NCBI GenBank assembly: GCA_015143295.1
Contig: CM026570.1
Location: 25,489,250-25,553,249, forward strand
Direction of reading: 5' to 3'
Source of the DNA: Tetracentron sinense
Lineage: Eukaryota; Streptophyta; Magnoliopsida; Trochodendrales; Trochodendraceae
Length of the DNA stretch: 64,000 bases
Each line of letters begins with the position of its first letter. Positions within the stretch are counted from its first letter, which is position 1. The notes beneath the pieces were generated by a model. The model saw only the letters and a list, made by a program, of their open reading frames with translations. It had not been told where the DNA came from and ran no database searches. This document shows positions 34,158 through 45,814 of this stretch, one piece after another. The position numbers and the translations under genes are program-made.

Positions 34158-35560
34158 TTAGGCTCTAGATTCCCTCAGATTGGGGTTGTTGTACTAAGGT
34201 AGATGTATCTCCTTCAAGTTAGAGTATGTTCGAGTCTAGGCATTGGAATGGTACGGGTAGAAGTGGTCCTTCGAGTTCAACCTAGAACTCAGATGAACTT
34301 GAATTTTAGGATGATACAACGACACCATAGGTACCAAGTAAGGGTATTAGATCCATATAGGAAACGGTATTCCAAGTATAGACTACGTGGATACCTCAAC
34401 CGACTTGATTCCTAGCTTCGCTAAGTTATTTAGGAATCCATATTATGGGTATACTATATGTACTGTGTCACATCATGGTTAGGAACCCTAGAAGAAAGAA
34501 AAATAATAATAAATGAATAAATATATATATGTAAATTTTTGGACATGCTCATGGATGTTTGAAGCATGTTTCTAGATACAGATGCGCATTTTCTGCAGCA
34601 CGTTCTAGACTCAGTGCTCACTCCAAAAGTCTAGATACAGATGCACGTTAATTCTGCAGCACGTTCTAGACCCATTGCTATGTCCAAAATGATAAACATA
34701 TTATAAACTCCAAGGATAATTTTCATCATACATAACATCATACACATCATGAGCATCATCCATTTCATGAACATCATACATGACATGAGCATTATACATA
34801 GCATCATACATGACATGAGCATCATACATAGCATCATACATGACATAAGCATCATACATAGCATGAGCATCATACATAGAATGCGTCTCATACATATCAT
34901 AAGCATCATGCACATCTCATATGCATCATATAGATCTTAGAAATATCATACATGTCACAAAGATTTAAAGGAAATTGCTTAAATAACTCAAGGGTGTAAA
35001 CAACTCATTAGTCTTAATCTTAAGTCGGTTAATGTCTTAAGTATGTAGTCGGTTAGGGTTTTAACCATGTTTTAGAATGTAGCTTCGCTAGGAAACCAAA
35101 GTGTATGCCTATACTATTAATTGTATACCATGATGTATACGAAGCGCTATATAATCACTATATGCTCATTGAACTATTCAAAGATCTTGATTCAAATTAG
35201 ATTCACGTTGTGTTATTGCTCTCAGGACTATAGTCATGAGACGCAGTAATAGAAGAAGCAAGAACCCAGTGTAAAATTCTATAATGATCGTAAGACATGC
35301 TATTATACAACTATATGTGCAATATATTGTGATGTATGAACTTATGTATGCCTAATGAAAAATAATAACATAGTTATGTATGGTACTTTGGCACCTTGCT
35401 AGTAAGTGAGTGCCTAGTCCATGTGCTAGTCTAAATTGGATTGACACATCCTAGTGAATCTAGGGTTGTCAAGTCATATGCTCAGTAAAGTAAAGTGAAG
35501 TGTGAGAATTATATCCCCGTTTTTCTGTGTGAAAGTCCTAATTTCGAGGACGAAATTCTT
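34158..35560 (+). other. B non-coding interior
   Basis: No gag or pol motif is visible in any frame. It holds a 60-base duplication marked TTCTGCAGCACGTTCTAGAC (34569-34690), a CAT-rich repeat (34735-34930) and otherwise AT-rich sequence. Near 35550 it gains the CGAGGACGAAATTCTTATAA block seen before the C tract. Confidence 0.7.
34735..34930 (+). repeat. CAT-rich simple tandem repeat
   Basis: Units such as CATGAGCATCATACATAG and CATACATGACATGAGCAT repeat about ten times with drift. The long apparent frames here come from the repeat. Confidence 0.8.
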
Positions 35561-35574
35561 ATAAGGGGGGAGGA
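35561..35574 (+). other. B polypurine tract
   Basis: ATAAGGGGGGAGGA directly precedes the 3' LTR start TGTAGAGCC. C has GTAAGGGGGGAGGA at the same point. Confidence 0.9.
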
Positions 35575-36356
35575 TGTAGAGCCTTGGAAATTTGGGTCAC
35601 TGTTCATGTGAACAGCACCCTATTATGGTATGTGTAAAGGCCTGAGGCCTTACATTGTGTTCTTGGTATTATGGTGAGTCAAGTGAGCATTTTGGGGGCA
35701 TGTGTTAAGTCTTAAAGAGAGAGTATAAATATACTCTAAGTGGGTAAAAGTAAGGGTATAAAATAACCTAGGTGTTTAATGGGTTGTAGGTGAGCAATGT
35801 TGTGAATAGTGCTAGTGCACGAGGCATAAAGAGGTCGGGGCCTCTCACACATATTGGTAGGAATTCAATGATCCCTGAGGTGGGTTGCAAACCTATGGCG
35901 ATCGATTCATGAGGTGTGAGTAGGGTGTTGGACCTAAGGGAAAAGAGTGTGAAAGCACTCCTTATGTTCTAGGTGTTGAAGAGGAATGTTTTGGCATTAC
36001 CCTCAACTTTAAAAAGCTTTAGTTTAGTCACCGTTGCTCGGAATTGAGTGATTCTTGAATTTTTGGAAATTTAATTAAACCTTCTTAAAGGTTCATACTT
36101 TACGTCTTTTCAGATTTTAAGAGTAAGTTATGTCAAATGTGAGATTTCCGAAAGGTGGTCTGCTATCGATTCAACAGTCATGTTGGACTAGTCCACTTGT
36201 GGGCCCGACCCTCTAGACTATGTAAAACTCAAAATTAGGAGTATTATAAAAAATAAAAGTTGTTCCCCTTTTAAAGCCGAATCCAACGCAAGTTGAATCG
36301 TCAAAATCCGATAAGGGAGTCAAAAGTTATGACCAAAATACCAAACCGGGTCAGAT

Positions 36357-36491
36357 ACCAGTCGACCGAACACAAATCCGGTCGACCGACCCTCTATCCG
36401 GTCGATCGAACCTGCCAATTTTTGTATGGAAAATATTTCCAGAGAGTTTATTTTGATCCGGTCGACCGATGGGCACCTCCGGTCGACCGAA
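36357..36491 (+). promoter_or_regulatory. B 3' LTR palindrome boxes
   Basis: Five GGTCGACC-type boxes in clusters of three and two around a TTTGTATGGAAAATATTTCC spacer. The fourth box of the first cluster, present in the 5' LTR, is missing. Confidence 0.72.
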
Positions 36492-38000
36492 CCACACGTT
36501 TTTGGCCTTTTTTGGTCCATTTTAAGTCATTTCATTAAGGGTGTGTTGGTCTTTGACCACCCCAACTTCTATATATATCCAAATTTCGTGGGTTAGGGTT
36601 TTAGAAACCCTCTAAGACACAAATTGAGAGATTTCAGAGAGAGGGAAGGGGGAAGAACTAGGCTTTTACGATTTTCCTTGATTGGTCTTGAGATCAAGGA
36701 GAAAGCTTGATCTTACTCTTCAAAGTCGGAGTTAGCTTATTCAAGCCTTCTCAATCCTTCTAAAGCTCTCAACAAAGAGGGGTTTGATCTTAAAAAGGTA
36801 AATACACTCTACTAGGTTCTAATTTCATAAACCTTTAATGATAAGCATGATTTTCTTGACAATCATAGTTATATATAGCCTCTTATATATGGAAATACAC
36901 TCTTCTAGCTATTGATTTCATGAAACCCTCTTTACATCAAGATAAAATCCTATGAATGGTGATGTGAGCTAACTTGTGATGATGCTATGCCTTTAACCCA
37001 TGAATAAAAGGTGTAAATGGTTATATGTTTTATATGTTAGTATCCAAAGATGAAAAGCATGTTAAAAGCCACAAGTTTTGGGAAAAACAAGTAGAAAAAC
37101 CTTATTTCAAATGTGATTGGAATGATGTGATGTTATTATATATGGATTATTGTGATGGATAAATTATGTTTTGTATTGGACATATGACCATATGTAAAGT
37201 GTTTCCTTTAATGTCTACCATGTTATATCACAATTGCTACACGAACACATATGCATATGCATGATCGAGTTTTTCTAAATTATGGGTATCCAAAAGAAGA
37301 AGTACAAGTATATAAGATGTAATACAAGGATAAGAAGAGGAAAAGTATAAGATGCAAATGAACCAAATGAGAAGTACAAGAAGCCAAAGATGTATACGGA
37401 AAGTACAAGATGCACAAGATGTATATGGAAAGTATAAGAGGCAAAAGAGGTTACAAGAAGATGGAAAGTATATGGAAAAAGTCGATGGGGATGCACGATC
37501 GTAGGCCGCCTGGAAGGGAAATGGATACTGGCATCAGACTCCGATGATAGCGGGCCGCCGGAAAGGAAGATGGATACTGGTCGTCTACTCCGTAGGTAGC
37601 CAAAGGTGAGGAGAATATTAGGCCACCCAGCTTACGTGGGTACGGGTACTAGTTGTCTGACTCCAGAGGTAGCAAATGATGAATACCAAGGTATTTTAAA
37701 TACTCGTACATGAGAAGATAATAAAAGATGAAAACCAAGGTATTTTAAATACCTGTATATGCAAGGATGAGAGATGATGAGAAGACGTTTTCGATAAAAG
37801 ATGATAAGAAAGTGTTTTCCGATAGTATTTTTCCGAGATTTATGCACATGATATGACCTGGTTTTCCGCTCTCTGATTTCAGGAATGCATGTGAAGTGAT
37901 TAAACTGTGACATATGTTGTATTGTTGTTTATGATATTACTATCTAGTGGTTTGTATACGTTGAGTATTCCATTCTCAGCCGTATATATTATGTTGGCAG

Positions 38001-38146
38001 GTCCCTTCGATATCTGTGGCGAGCGTCCTCAGGAGCCGTGGGTCGAGGAAGGGTATGTTGAGGAGGAGGAGACTTGGGGTAGTCTTCAGGAGCAGAGGGC
38101 TCACGAGGATCAGAGGGCTTTTGTTAGGTGGCCCCTTCATGAGTGA
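38001..38146 (+). CDS. Conserved acidic LTR reading frame, B 3' LTR copy
   Basis: The frame reads GPFDICGERPQEPWVEEGYV, EEEETWGSLQEQRAHEDQ and RAFVRWPLHE before TGA. PWVEEGY and RWP match the other copies. C inserted 110 bases downstream, so the frame is intact. An ATG (ATGTTGGCAGGT) lies just before the acceptor, so both a spliced and an unspliced product can be drawn. Confidence 0.45.
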
Positions 38147-38539
38147 TCAGAGGGAGAGACTTGTACTTATATTTTGTTGAGCGAGTATGTTTGGTCTTTA
38201 TTTTGAGTTGTGTATACTGAGATATAGTATGAATAAAAATTTTGTAGTACGCTTCCTGTCACGCCCCAAAATACCCCCTAGGAGTTTAGGGATACTTTAG
38301 GTGGACTATACAAACCTGCCAAACCATCCTGTAATGAACAAGGCAAAATATAATACTAATACAATGAAAATCAGAGCACGGAAGCTAAACATAAAATGCG
38401 GAAGCGCAACCAACTCTTTTTTTTTTCTTCTAAAGTTCCAAAACAGTATTCCAAGTTTAACATATGTACAACACGTCTAAGCATAAGGTGGACAGGCCCA
38501 CCTAAGAAATACAAAAGACAAAATACAACTCTGTCTCGC

Positions 38540-38685
38540 TCAATAGTCACCCCCGTGGGGCCAATGGTCTAAGTCTCTCGCCTCCGCCTGAGGCTCGACT
38601 ACTAGATCCTCATAAGGTTCCTCCTCGCCATAGTCCTCCTCTATCCAAGGACCCGGATCACAAATGTCGAGAGGGACTCGGGTAC
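38540..38685 (-). CDS. Conserved acidic LTR reading frame, C 3' LTR copy
   Basis: Read on the minus strand: VPLDICDPGPWIEEDYGEEE, then PYEDLVVEPQAEARDLDHWP and HGGDY, stop TGA. It aligns without gaps to A3 over the core, with silent and conservative differences. ATGTCGGCAGGT precedes it, so translation may start at MSAG without splicing. Predicted 45-50 residues, very acidic, no membrane segment. Function unknown. Confidence 0.48.
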
Positions 38686-38912
38686 CTGCCGACATGAAAG
38701 TACGACTGAGCATGGAATACTCAGCGAGTACAAGCCCCTAACTAACAATGGTAATAACGAACAACATCATATACAAGTAATGGGAGGAGTATAGTTCATA
38801 ATCATTTCTAGCAACCTCATACATAAACATTTTATCAAGTCATAATTATTATGAAACTAAAACATGTCTATGCATCATACAATTCCTCTTTGAGTTGTCC
38901 TTTCAATATTTC

Positions 38913-39528
38913 TTATGAGCCAGAGGTTAGCACCCGCATATCCCTGGGCTACCAACCTCCTTGACAGTACAATACCTTTCTTATGAGCCAGGGGTTAGCA
39001 CCCGCACATCCCTGGGCTACCAACCCCCTTGACAGTACAATACACTTCTTATGAGCCAGAGGCTAGCACCCTCACATCCCTGGGCTACCAGCCTCCTTGA
39101 CAGTACGATACCTTACTTATGAGCCAGAGGTTAGCACCCGCACATCCCTGGGCTACCAACCCCCTTGACAGTACAATACCTTTCTTATGAGCCAGAGGTT
39201 AGCACCCGCATAATCCTGGGCTACTAACCTCCTTGACAATACCATTTCCTTTCTTAAGAGCCAGAGGTTAGCACCCTTAACCGAGGCTACCAACCTTCTT
39301 GACAGTGCAACATTTCCGAGTCCTTTCTTATGAGCCAGGGGTTAGTACCCGCATGATCCCTGGGCTACCAACCCCCTTGACAATGCAATACGTTTCTTAT
39401 GAGCCAGAGGCTAGCACCCGCATAATCCTGGGCTACTAACCTCCTTGACAATACTATTTCATTTCTTATGAGCCAGAGGTTAGCACCCGCACATCCCTGG
39501 GCTACCAACCCCCTTGACAATATCCTCC
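38913..39528 (-). repeat. C 3' LTR tandem stem-loop array (68-base units)
   Basis: Nine units start at 38913, 38981, 39049, 39117, 39185, 39254, 39328, 39397 and 39466. On the sense (minus) strand each can pair GGTTGGTAGCCC with GGGTGCTAACC. Arms change together (plus strand): GAGGTT/AACCTC, GGGGTT/AACCCC, GAGGCT/AGCCTC; units at 39117, 39397 and 39466 keep pairing through G-U on the sense strand; the unit at 39254 has an A-C mismatch. The array is in the predicted LTR intron. Confidence 0.88.
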
Positions 39529-40345
39529 ATCTACATATGTGCTCGTGCATAGCAATCGTGAAATCATGATGACATATAGCATTTTAACAATTCCCAACTC
39601 ACATGAGAATTTAAGAAGCGAAATAAACACATGCATACAACTTGCCAAATGGGGAACATTTATGTGACTCATGCTTTCAAATCTTAGTTTATTCATGCAT
39701 TCTATCAAACATGTGGTATTCAACCTTTTTACCTTTAGTTATTTATATTTTCTCATTCGAACATTTCATCAAACACTTGGGGTGTGTTCATTATGCGTAA
39801 TATGCCCTTCCACCATTTTTTCCATCATTCAACACATCACAACATGGCATCCAATCGCCTCCACTCCTCATCCATTCATACATTCCACCATTTTTTTGTA
39901 TTATCTTGTTTATGTTTTAGGGATTTAGCATATACCAACACAAGGGAGCAATGGGGAAGATCCAACACATATTTACTTAGAAAAATCCTAGGTTATTACC
40001 AAAGTAACTAGGAAGAGTGTACTAACCTTGAAAAGGGAAAGAAAAATCCTTGAGGATGATGTAGAAACGCTGCCCTAGCTTGGAAGAGGTACTCCACACG
40101 AGCTTGAGGTTGGATTTGGAGAATCCAAGCCTTTTAGAACGATTCTAGGGTTCTAAAACCCTTGATTGAAGCTCTTCTTGGTTTCAAGCAAAACCCTCTT
40201 TGGAATGCTCAAGATCCTTTCCTTCTCTTTCTAGGAACTCTCCTTGGTTTAGGGTAACCCAAAAACCCTCCTAAAGTCTTCTATTTATAGTGTAAGGGGT
40301 GAAAAACCCCTAAAAAATCGCATCCAAGAAAGTAAAATCGCGTAT

Positions 40346-40533
40346 CTACGATCGTTGGTAGCGATTTACGATTGATTGTAGCCTTCTACGATCGATCGTA
40401 GATTCCTACGATCAATCGTAGTTTCACCCGAGAGTTTTTAGCATTTCTGGGGCTTTACGATCGATCGTAGCAACTCTACGATCGTTCGTAGCTCCGCTAC
40501 GATCGTTCGTAGGGTCCCTACGAGCGATCGCAA
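40346..40533 (-). promoter_or_regulatory. C 3' LTR palindrome boxes (CTACGATC type)
   Basis: Eight 16-base boxes of CTACGATC-GATCGTAG type form two clusters of four with a 40-base spacer. Outer arms CTACGA/TCGTAG are almost fixed while the centre varies (GA, GT, AA). They lie 56 bases upstream of the TATA box on the minus strand. Confidence 0.78.
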
Positions 40534-41066
40534 CTTTTGCAGAAAGCTTCAGCATTTTTATATTTTCGTATCTCGGCCATAACTTTTGACTCGCTTGTCC
40601 AATTTTGACGATTCAACTTGCGTTGGATTCTTCTTTTGAAGGAGAACAACTTTCATGTTTTTCAAAACTTCTAATTCTTCCTTTTTCTTGGACCATGTTG
40701 CCCCTAAACCTGACTGATCCGAAATTGGGTTTCGTCAATCCAGATTTTAAACCGACCCGACTTCAGAAATCGGTCTTTTGACCTAACACCAACTCAAAAC
40801 CAAGACAAGTGATCAACATGAACCCCGAAGACGGTTCAATTACCTTTCCAAAAATCCAAGAATCGCTTGATTCCGACGAGCGGTGTGAACGCTAGGGCTA
40901 TTTAGAGTCGAGGGTATGCCAAGGCATAACCCTTGTCAATACTCAAGAGTATTCTATACTCTTGCCTATTTCATTCCAAACACCCATACACCATAAATAC
41001 ATTCTTACATGCTTTAGTATATGATATCATTCGTCGTACATGGCCATCAAGATCCGGGGTTCTACA

Positions 41067-41082
41067 TCCTCCCCCCCTTACA
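41067..41082 (-). other. C polypurine tract
   Basis: Read on the minus strand it is CTGTAAGGGGGGAGGA, directly before TGTAGAACCCC. Confidence 0.92.
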
Positions 41083-41145
41083 GAAATTTCGTCCTCGAAA
41101 TTGGAACGATACATAGAGATTATAAAGAACAAAATTACATAAACA

Positions 41146-44100
41146 TCACTCAAACAAATTAGGATATTTTTCCCTCACTTCCGCTTCGCGCTCCCATGTA
41201 GCTTCTTCTCGTGAATGGTGTTGCCATCGAACAAGAACCAAGGGGATGACCTTATTGCGCAAGACTTGATCCCTACAGTCCAAAATTTGAACCGGCTCTT
41301 CCACCAAAGTGAGATCCTGAGAAGGATCCGGAATATATTTCCGAAGCATAGATACATGGAATACGTTGTGAACCACCGCCATGTGAGTGGGTAGAGCAAC
41401 CCGGTATGCAACTTCACCAATTCGGGTGATAATTTCAAATGGACCAACATACCTCGGGCTGAGCTTTCCTCTTTTGCCAAACCTCATAACACCCTTTGTC
41501 GGTGAAATCTTCACAAATACCATATCGCCAATACGGAACTCAAGATCTCGTCTACGGGTGTCGGCATAGCTCTTTTGCCTGTCCTGAGCCGTCTTTAATC
41601 TCTCTCTGATGATCTTGACTTTATTCGCGGTTTGTTCAATCAATTCCGGGCCCAATATCTTTCTCTCTCCAACTTCATCCCAGTATAGGGGAGATCTACA
41701 ACTTCGACCATACAAGGCCTCAAAAGGAGCCATTTGGATGCTCGCCTGATAGCTGTTATTGTAGGCGAATTCCACCAATGGCAAGTGATCCTCCCAACTG
41801 CCTTTGAAGTCCAACATGCAAGCTCGGAGCATGTCCTTTATAACCTGGTTCACCCTCTCGGTCTGTCCATCTGTCTGAGGATGAAAGGCGGTGCTAAAGT
41901 CTAGCCGGGAACCCATGGCATCCTGAAAACTTTTCCAAAACCTGGATGTGAATCTTGGATCCCGGTCTGAGACAATGCTCACTGGTACTCCATGCAATCG
42001 GACTATCTCTTTGATTTACAAGGCAGCTAACTGATTTGAGTTGAATGTAGTCCGGTACGGTAAGAAATGGGCGGACTTCGTGAGTCTGTCAACAACAACC
42101 CATATCGCATCAGTCTTTCTAACTGTCTTTGGCAACCCCACAATGAAGTCCATAGAGATATGTTCCCATTTCCACTCGAAAATAGGGAGAGACTGCAACA
42201 GACCCGCCGGTCTCCTGTGCTCGGCCTTGACTTGTTGGCACACCAAGCATCGGGACACGTACTCCGCTATTTCTCGCTTCATGTTCCGCCACCAAAAGTG
42301 CTTCTTCAAGTCCCTATACATCTTGGTACCCCCGGGGTGAACGGTGTACTTGGACCGGTGAGCCTCGTACAAGATTTCTCGTTTAAGCTTCTCATCGGCT
42401 GGGACACATACTCTTTCCTTGAAAGTGATAATTCCATCATCCCTCACCACAAAATCCTTGATGCCACTTTTAACTGACTGGTCTCGGCAAGACAGTAGCT
42501 CGGCATCCATTCCCCGCAACTCCCTCGTCATGCTCAGGATATATGGCCTAACTGTGATATTAGCCATTACTGGCCCAAAAGTAGGGAGACTAAAACTGAT
42601 GTCGAGGTTGGATGCATCTTCTAACAACCTCCATTCCCTCAGCATCATGTGCGCCAAAAGTCCAGTGGGCTTCCGGCTAAGAGCATCGGCTACAACATTC
42701 GCCTTGCCCGGATGATATTGAATGGAACATTCGTAGTCTTTCAAAAACTCTACCCATCTCCTCTGCCTTAAATTCAATTCCTTTTGGGAGAACAGGTGCT
42801 TCAAGCTTTTATGGTCCGTAAATACGTCGAACTGTTCCCCATAGAGATAATGTCGCCAAATCTTCAAGGCAAACACAACCGCGGCGAGCTCTAAATCGTG
42901 AGTGGGATAATTCTTCTCATACTCTTTCAATTGCCTGGAGGCGTAAGCAATGACTTTGCCGTGCTGCATAAGTACACATCCCAACCCCACATGCGAGGCG
43001 TCACTGTAAACCACAAAACCACCACTCTCGGATGGCACAGTAAGGACGAGGGCCGTGGTGAGGCGTTTCTTCAACTCTTGGAAGCTCGCTTCGCATCTGT
43101 CGCTCCAACTAAACTTAGCATTCTTTCTCGTCAGGTAAGTGAGAGGTGCAGCCAAACTGGAGAATCCCTCCACGAATCTCTGATAATAGCCTGCCAACCC
43201 GAGAAAACTACGTATCTCCGTGACGCTCTTGGGTCTCTCCCATATCATAACTGCCTCTATCTTTGCCGGGTCAACAGAAATACCCTCAGCCGACACTACG
43301 TGGCCTAGGAACGCCACATTCTCCAACCAAAATTCACACTTGCTTAACTTAGCGTATAGCCTATGCTCTCTCAATATCTCCAGAGCAAGACGAAGGTCTC
43401 GTGCGTGATCTTCCCGTGTCTGGGAATACACCAAAATGTCATCTATGAACACAATCACACATCGATCCAAGTACGATCGGAACACCCGGTTCATCAAATC
43501 CATGAACGCCGCCGGTGCATTCGTCAGCCCAAAAGGCATGACAAGGAACTCGTAGTGCCCATACCGAGTCCTGAAAGCCGACTTTGGAACATCTGCCGCC
43601 TTGATCTTTAACTGATGATACCCCGATCTAAGATCAATCTTGGAGAAAAATCTCGCTCCCTTCAGTTGGTCAAACAAGTCGTCTATCCGAGGCAAAGGAT
43701 AACGATTCTTAATAGTTATCTTGTTCAACTGCCGGTAATCTATGCACATTCTCATTGACCCGTCTTTCTTTTTCACAAAGAGGACCGGAGCTCCCCATGG
43801 TGACACACTTGGTTGGATGAAACCAAGTTGTTGTAACTCCTCAATTTGCTTCTTTAATTCCTCAAGCTCTATTGGGGCCATTCTATATGGTGCCCTTGAA
43901 ATCGGAGCGGTGCCTGGAGTAAGCTCTATAGCGAACTCAATCTCCCGATCCGAAGGCAATCCGGGAAGTTCCTCCGGAAACACATCCAAGAACTCACTCA
44001 CGACCGGAATGACCGAGGAGTTTTGTGCTTCTGGGTTTGCTAAGCTCAAAGCTGCGAGGCGAGCAATGTCTCTTTCCCTCAACCCTCGAAAGTGAAATGG

Positions 44101-45814
44101 CTTAACTCCCATCGGCTCAAAGTTCACCATCTTCTCGAAACATGCCACATGTCCGTGGTGAGCCGATAGCCAATCCATACCAAGTATGACATCGAAATCT
44201 AAGTCTTGGAAGTCCAGGATGATGAGGTCGGCTAACAACTCATTCTGTCCCACTTGGACTACACAGTCCCTGTATATATGGTCCGTGTCCACTGACTTGC
44301 CGAGCGGTGTGGAGATGGTTAATTCATGCTTCAACTGACTGGACATGGTTGGAAATCCTTTCGCAAAGCTAGGCGATACAAAGGAATGAGTGGATCCTGT
44401 GTCGATCAACACTTGGGCTAGGCATTCATTCACTAATAACGCGCCTGTGTGATTAATTAAATTCACGTTAATAGATTTCACGCAATAACACATAAGTACA
44501 GGTAGCATGTCATACATATAAGCAATCACATTACATAATAACAGCCAATTACAACTCGAAACTTTAGCATGATAGCGTACCTTGCACGACATCGTCAGAT
44601 GCACGTGCATCCCGTTCCGATAAAGCAAAAACCTGACCCTGGTTTGCCCTACGAGGCGGTGGAGTGGATAACGTGGGTCGTGAAGGCCTAGACGCAGAAG
44701 CCTGTGAGGATCCCGGCTGGGAATCCTGTCGAACTAGGGGCCTACTCCCCTAGGGTTGGATAGGCTGCAGCTGCCTGCGTGGGCAATCCCTGACCATGTG
44801 ATTCACATCTCCACAGTGAAAGCACCCACCCGAAATCCTCTGACATTCACCAATCCGGTGACTCCGACCACAATAGGAGCACTCCTCAAATGCTGATGAG
44901 GATGAAGGTGGAACATATCGGGTGGCCTGTGAAAGTGTGGGACGAGGTACCGGTGTAGTGGTAGGCCGAGATACCTGTGATGTCAAGGGAGGCCTCGGTG
45001 ACCGTATCAGCCTGGATGCCTGATATGGGGCTGTCCTAACCCTCTTCTCTGCCGACCCCGAACTACTCGACTGGCCTCGAGTCATATCCCTTCTCTTGAA
45101 GAATTCTTCCGAATTCTTCTCGGCAAGCTTCGCCTTGCTCACCTCTCCCCAGGTAGCCACCTGGAACATTGAGACCCTGTCTCTAATGGAGGGTTTCAAT
45201 CCCCGCTCAAATTTCCTGACTCGCATATGCTCTGATGTAATTAGGTGAGGTGCGAATCTCGATAACTCCACGAAGGTAGCCTCATAATCGGCCACACTCA
45301 ACTCTCCTTGTTCAAGAGTCATGAATTCAATCTCCTTCTGTTCTTTGACAGCTGCTGGAAAATACTGCTTATAGAAGAAATCCAAAAATTCCAGCCATGT
45401 CCACGGCTCCCCCGCCCTGGTGGACTCCCTCTGTCTCTGTGCGGCTCTCCACCAATGCTCGGCCGCACCTTCCATCACGAAGGTGGCCCAGTCCACTCTC
45501 TGTTCATCCGTGCAGTGGAGCGCACTAAAAATCTTTTCCAATTGCATCACCCATGCCTCGGCGACCATGGGGTCAGTAGTACCAAAAAAGGTAGGAGGAC
45601 GTAATCTCCTAAATGCTTCCAATCCTGAAGCATGGTGTGCCGGAGGTGGCGGAGGTGTAGAAGGAGTAACAGCAACCGGCCTTGCTGCTAACATAGCCAA
45701 AGTCTCGGCTATAGATGCAAACGCTTGGGCAAAATTGGGTTGCTCGTCACCGGAAGGGGCATCACTTCCATTTCCCCTCGTATTGTATCCGCGACCCCGA
45801 GCACCGCGTCTCAT
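41146..45814 (-). pseudogene. C gag-pol polyprotein (Tekay-like), two nonsense codons
   Basis: Minus strand. Gag starts at MRRGARGRGYNTRG; core about 45480-45100; two knuckles, CSYCGRSHRIGEC (a CX2CX3HX4C variant) and CFHCGDVNHMVRDC (about 44880-44785). Protease DTGSTHSF near 44400; RT with YRQLN and [12 protein letters not shown] near 43450; RNase [14 protein letters not shown]; integrase HHCC region near 42330-42240, catalytic SMDFIVGLP and [11 protein letters not shown]; chromodomain-like tail [20 protein letters not shown]. Removing the intron 44445-44580 gives a single frame broken only by TAG at 44747-44749 (after QPIQP) and TAA at 42013-42015 (Tyr of QLAALY expected). Otherwise complete and probably functional until recently. 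Confidence 0.93.
44445..44580 (-). other. C predicted gag-protease intron (136 bases)
   Basis: Gag ends ARASDDVVQ with donor GTGCAAG/GTACGC; the acceptor is AATCACACAG/GCGCG, followed by [16 protein letters not shown]. Unspliced, the gag frame meets TAA within six codons. The length is not a multiple of three, and removal restores the frame through protease. The interior is AT-rich. E1 has donor and acceptor at the same codons and E2 the acceptor. Confidence 0.75.

Larger units (their letters stand above)
38257..41066 (-). repeat. C 3' LTR
   Basis: On the minus strand it starts TGTAGAACCCCGGATC at 41066. U3 block near 40632-40570, boxes 40533-40346, TATA box CTATAAATAG (40290-40281), an exon of about 230 bases without ATG, donor TTCAAG/GTTAGTACAC at 40026, hairpin array 39528-38913, acceptor GTCGGCAG ending 38686, acidic frame, and end GGGGCGTGACA. 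Confidence 0.92.

Noticed and set aside
34631-34940. Frames of about 65-95 codons on both strands rich in Met, Asp, His and Ile
   Set aside because: They arise from the CAT-rich simple repeat and shift with its phase.
38913-39723. CRISPR-like look of the 68-base repeats, and small frames inside them
   Set aside because: Units are tandem with no unique spacers, lie in a plant LTR and duplicate in both LTRs; frames follow from the repeat.
42041-44095. Several plus-strand open frames of 60-136 codons opposite C gag-pol
   Set aside because: They lie antisense to a strongly recognised polyprotein, show no motif of their own and are shadows of its codon pattern.
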